17,385 bases of DNA, taken from Firmicutes bacterium CAG:449 (GTDB taxonomy: Bacteria; Bacillota_I; Bacilli_A; RFN20; CAG-449). This document shows, in pieces, positions 15,486 through 17,385 of the stretch; the first letter of the stretch is position 1; each line of letters opens with the position of its first letter. The position numbers and the translations under genes were made by a program. The notes under the pieces are model-generated. The model was not told the origin of the DNA, ran no database searches, and saw only the letters and a program-made list of their open reading frames with translations. Location: positions 110,971 through 128,355 of the forward strand of contig FR889406.1 in assembly GCA_000432895.1 (NCBI GenBank). The letters run 5' to 3'.

Positions 15486-15721
15486 TTAACCTCTAACCCA
15501 CAATTAGACATTAACACAATTCAACAAAAATTGCCACTAGATTTAGGAATTAAAAATAATGCAAATAATTTTATAGTTACCTTTATGGAAGTCGTTAAAA
15601 ATGCTAATCTAAATAAACACTTCAAAACAATTTTTCTAAAATAAAAGGTAGAGATGATTGTCTTGACACGATTAGTTTGTGACAAAATTAAGGGCAATTT
15701 CTTTTACGATATCAAAAAATA
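15486..15721 (+). pseudogene. decayed N-terminal fragment of an IS1182-type transposase
   Basis: The plus-strand frame from 15486 reads NPQLDINTIQQKLPLDLGI, then NNFIVTFMEVVKNANLNKHF and ends at TAA 15642. In the next frame KGRDDCLDTISL follows, then VCDKIKGNFFYDIKK in another frame to TAA near 15721. This order resembles the start of IS1182-family transposases: an LPLDL opening, a V-x-x-FMEV helix, an LxKYF/LNKYF block, a KGR-x-Y-D segment and an IFYDIN-like segment. At least one frameshift, several stops and loss of the whole catalytic part make it a relic. Assignment is from family pattern memory without alignment, and the later pieces are weaker than the first. Confidence 0.5.
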
Positions 15722-15767
15722 ATTCTTTTTATTTTTTTCCACATCTTTGGTGGATTTTGTTGCTTAC

Positions 15768-15804
15768 ATTTTTATTTACAATTTTCTAGTCGATAACAAA
15801 AAAA
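15768..15804 (-). repeat. terminator-linked repeat element, copy 2
   Basis: On the minus strand: TTTTTTTGTTATCGACTAG, then AAAATTGTAAATAAAAAT, starting in the T-tract of the terminator at 15798-15840. Against copy 1 (13154-13187) it differs by two substitutions and two extra bases. Confidence 0.7.
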
Positions 15805-15840
15805 CAAATATAATTCAATTTTTCATCAAATTATATTTGT
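15798..15840 (-). terminator. intrinsic terminator of the surface protein gene
   Basis: On the minus strand ACAAATATAATT and AATTATATTTGT form a perfect 12-bp stem with a 13-nt loop, followed by seven T. It lies 75 nt past the stop codon of the surface protein gene. Confidence 0.8.
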
Positions 15841-15915
15841 GGCTATATAAATTGAAGGTAAATCACCTTAAACTTATTTACTTAATTTTTTTATATTTTA
15901 ATTCAAATTAAATTT

Positions 15916-17385
15916 TTATGCTTTACAATTTTTTTGTGCAATAGGCTTATTATCAGAATCATAAATTGTTATTAATGCTGTATTAATATTAGAAGGTCCC
16001 GATACACCTTTTGAACTTTCGAAGTGATAATAAGTATCTTTAAATGAAAATATATAATAAACCTCGTTTTCGTATTCCTCAACCCAGTATTTTGTTTCTT
16101 CATCGTTATAAAGTGATAAGCCACTTCCAATACTTATTTTTGTGTTTTTATTAATTTCTTTGTATTGTTCTAACGTAACCATTTTACCAAATTTATAATC
16201 GGTCACATAAGCACCATTTTCTGTGAATGCAATATTATCAAGCTTAATGCTAAATCTATAAGATGAATTTTCTGTATATTCACCAACCCTTCTAATTCCA
16301 CCTACAAATGTTAATACATAACAATTTGTATCAGCAATTGCTTTTGTAATTATTAGTTTTCCTAATTCATTTTTTTGAATTGCTAATCCAGAATCAGTAA
16401 GTGCTCTTGTTGTTCCAAGAGAGCAATTACTAATAGTTGTATGACTTTTAGCTTCTTCCTTACCATCACCACCAGCAATTAATGCAGCTCTTTCTGTTCC
16501 ATACATTGCACCTATATTATGAACATTTTCAATTGTCATAGTACTTTTGCGATAATTATTCCATCCATCACCTGAATCTGAACAAGTATTACCATAAACT
16601 AAATTTATTTTTTCACCATAATATTGTCCACTATAAGATGAATCTCTAACAATAACATCAGCATTGTTTAGCATTCCGCCAATGAACACAGCATTATAGC
16701 TTTCTGCGGAAATGTTGACACTTGATAGACAGTTCGAAATAACAAGTTTTGTACGATGATTATCAGACCATTCATTATTCACACTATCAAATCCAACAAC
16801 ATTGAAGAAAATACCTTCATTTTTTCCTATTTTAACAAATTCATCATTTAATTTACTGCTAATATCAATATTAGTAAAATTAATATTTGCCCCAGTATTA
16901 ACGTAAACACCTTCGCATAATTTTACAGCATTTGTAAACAATTTTAATTTTACATTTTCAAATTTACAATTATTGACTGCAGATCCAAATATTCCTTCAA
17001 GAGAATTATTTACAATCAATTCATAATTTTCACCATTAAAATTACCTGAAAAATAATTAGATACATACTTGTTATCAAAACTTAATGAGGATAAATCAAT
17101 ATTATTAATTAATTTAAATGAAAAAGATTTACCTGTTTTCATTTGATCACTATATTTACCTATATTAGTGAATTGTTCTGCATTTTCAATTAAATATGGG
17201 CTTTTTTCTGTTCCTAATCCACCAGCAAAATCATTCATTTCACTTAATTTATCATCAGTAATATTTTCTGTTGGTTTAACACTTTCTGGTACATCAAATG
17301 TTGTTTTGCTTGTATTTGTTGTTACAATTGTTCCTACATTATTTTCATTTGTCGCAGTTACTTTTACTGTTGAATTATTTGTTGG
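15916..17385 (-). CDS. large beta-helix/GLUG-like surface protein, C-terminal part
   Basis: The frame is open through the window edge, so this is the last 489 residues of a longer protein; the internal ATG at 17238 has no ribosome site and is not the start. The first 50 visible residues are Thr/Asn/Val-rich (VKVTATNENNGVTIVTT), like the end of an Ig-like domain. Next comes GLGTEKSPYLIENAEQFTNI, the entry motif of many beta-helix/GLUG surface proteins, then FKLINNIDLSS, FSGNFNGENYELIVNN and GIFGSAVNNCKFENVKL, which follow the classic ordered pattern of that fold. The body is a long repeat-like beta solenoid rich in Asn and Ser. The C-terminus ends IAQKNCKA with no LPXTG or hydrophobic anchor, so attachment must come from elsewhere. 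The likely role is adhesion or glycan contact. Terminator follows. Confidence 0.8.
   Translation of the reverse strand, partial: PTNNSTVKVTATNENNVGTIVTTNTSKTTFDVPESVKPTENITDDKLSEMNDFAGGLGTEKSPYLIENAEQFTNIGKYSDQMKTGKSFSFKLINNIDLSSLSFDNKYVSNYFSGNFNGENYELIVNNSLEGIFGSAVNNCKFENVKLKLFTNAVKLCEGVYVNTGANINFTNIDISSKLNDEFVKIGKNEGIFFNVVGFDSVNNEWSDNHRTKLVISNCLSSVNISAESYNAVFIGGMLNNADVIVRDSSYSGQYYGEKINLVYGNTCSDSGDGWNNYRKSTMTIENVHNIGAMYGTERAALIAGGDGKEEAKSHTTISNCSLGTTRALTDSGLAIQKNELGKLIITKAIADTNCYVLTFVGGIRRVGEYTENSSYRFSIKLDNIAFTENGAYVTDYKFGKMVTLEQYKEINKNTKISIGSGLSLYNDEETKYWVEEYENEVYYIFSFKDTYYHFESSKGVSGPSNINTALITIYDSDNKPIAQKNCKA

Larger units (their letters stand above)
15052..15915. other. 864-bp gene-free region with repeats and a transposase relic
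   Basis: Contains the SGNH promoter at its left end, two inverted repeats (15336-15362 and 15372-15416), a terminator-like hairpin (15443-15473), a broken IS1182-type transposase (15486-15721), a hairpin TCCAC/GTGGA around 15738-15754, the second copy of the terminator-linked repeat and the terminator of the surface protein gene. Nothing recognisable was seen in 15110-15330. Confidence 0.6.

Noticed and set aside
1..17385. Mycoplasma-type code (TGA as tryptophan)
   Set aside because: hprK and the DUF308-like gene end at TGA and tryptophans are coded by TGG.

Overview
The window is AT-rich DNA from a low-GC Gram-positive bacterium. The likely source is a Bacilli-class lineage close to Erysipelotrichia, Mollicutes relatives or RF39-type gut bacteria, but the sequence alone does not fix the genus. 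The evidence is the gene content (hprK, lgt, whiA, ppaX, trxB and clpP in Bacillus-like synteny), AGGAG-type ribosome sites, and many very short 5' leaders. Genes end in TGA (hprK, the DUF308-like gene) and tryptophan is coded by TGG, so this is the standard bacterial code and not the Mycoplasma code.

Layout. Positions 1-356 (+) hold the 3' end of a YihY/BrkB-type membrane protein, followed by clpP (399-971, +). ClpP abuts, tail to tail with no gap, a seven-gene minus-strand operon running 8588 to 972: uvrA, hprK, lgt, ppaX, trxB, whiA and a small XRE regulator. The genes are tightly packed (1-, 4- and 8-nt overlaps; gaps of 35 nt or less). They combine DNA repair, carbon-catabolite signalling, lipoprotein maturation, pyrophosphate cleanup, thiol redox control and division/segregation control. 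Diverging from uvrA, a two-gene plus-strand operon (8710-10391) encodes a six-helix DUF308-like membrane protein and a CDF metal exporter, driven by a good sigma-A promoter.

Positions 10392-10878 are a convergent intergenic stretch with a strong minus-strand terminator, a second strong hairpin and no intact gene. Next, on the minus strand, come a two-component system (membrane sensor kinase plus SARP-type response regulator, 13021-10879), a tandem pair of DUF5684-like small membrane proteins (14094-13205) with its own promoter and terminator, and a GC-richer SGNH esterase gene (15051-14398) with its own promoter. Positions 15052-15915 are a gene-free graveyard holding inverted repeats and a decayed IS1182-type transposase. 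The last gene (15916-17385, minus, cut by the window edge) is a beta-helix-like surface protein.

Points that stand out: (1) the ClpP catalytic aspartate position is asparagine, as in the Listeria ClpP1 type that needs a partner ClpP; (2) a roughly 30-bp element is repeated directly behind two different terminators; (3) structured sequence lies in the 10.4-10.9 kb gap; (4) the 14.4-15.9 kb segment looks acquired. No CRISPR, prophage, complete insertion sequence, rRNA or tRNA was seen.
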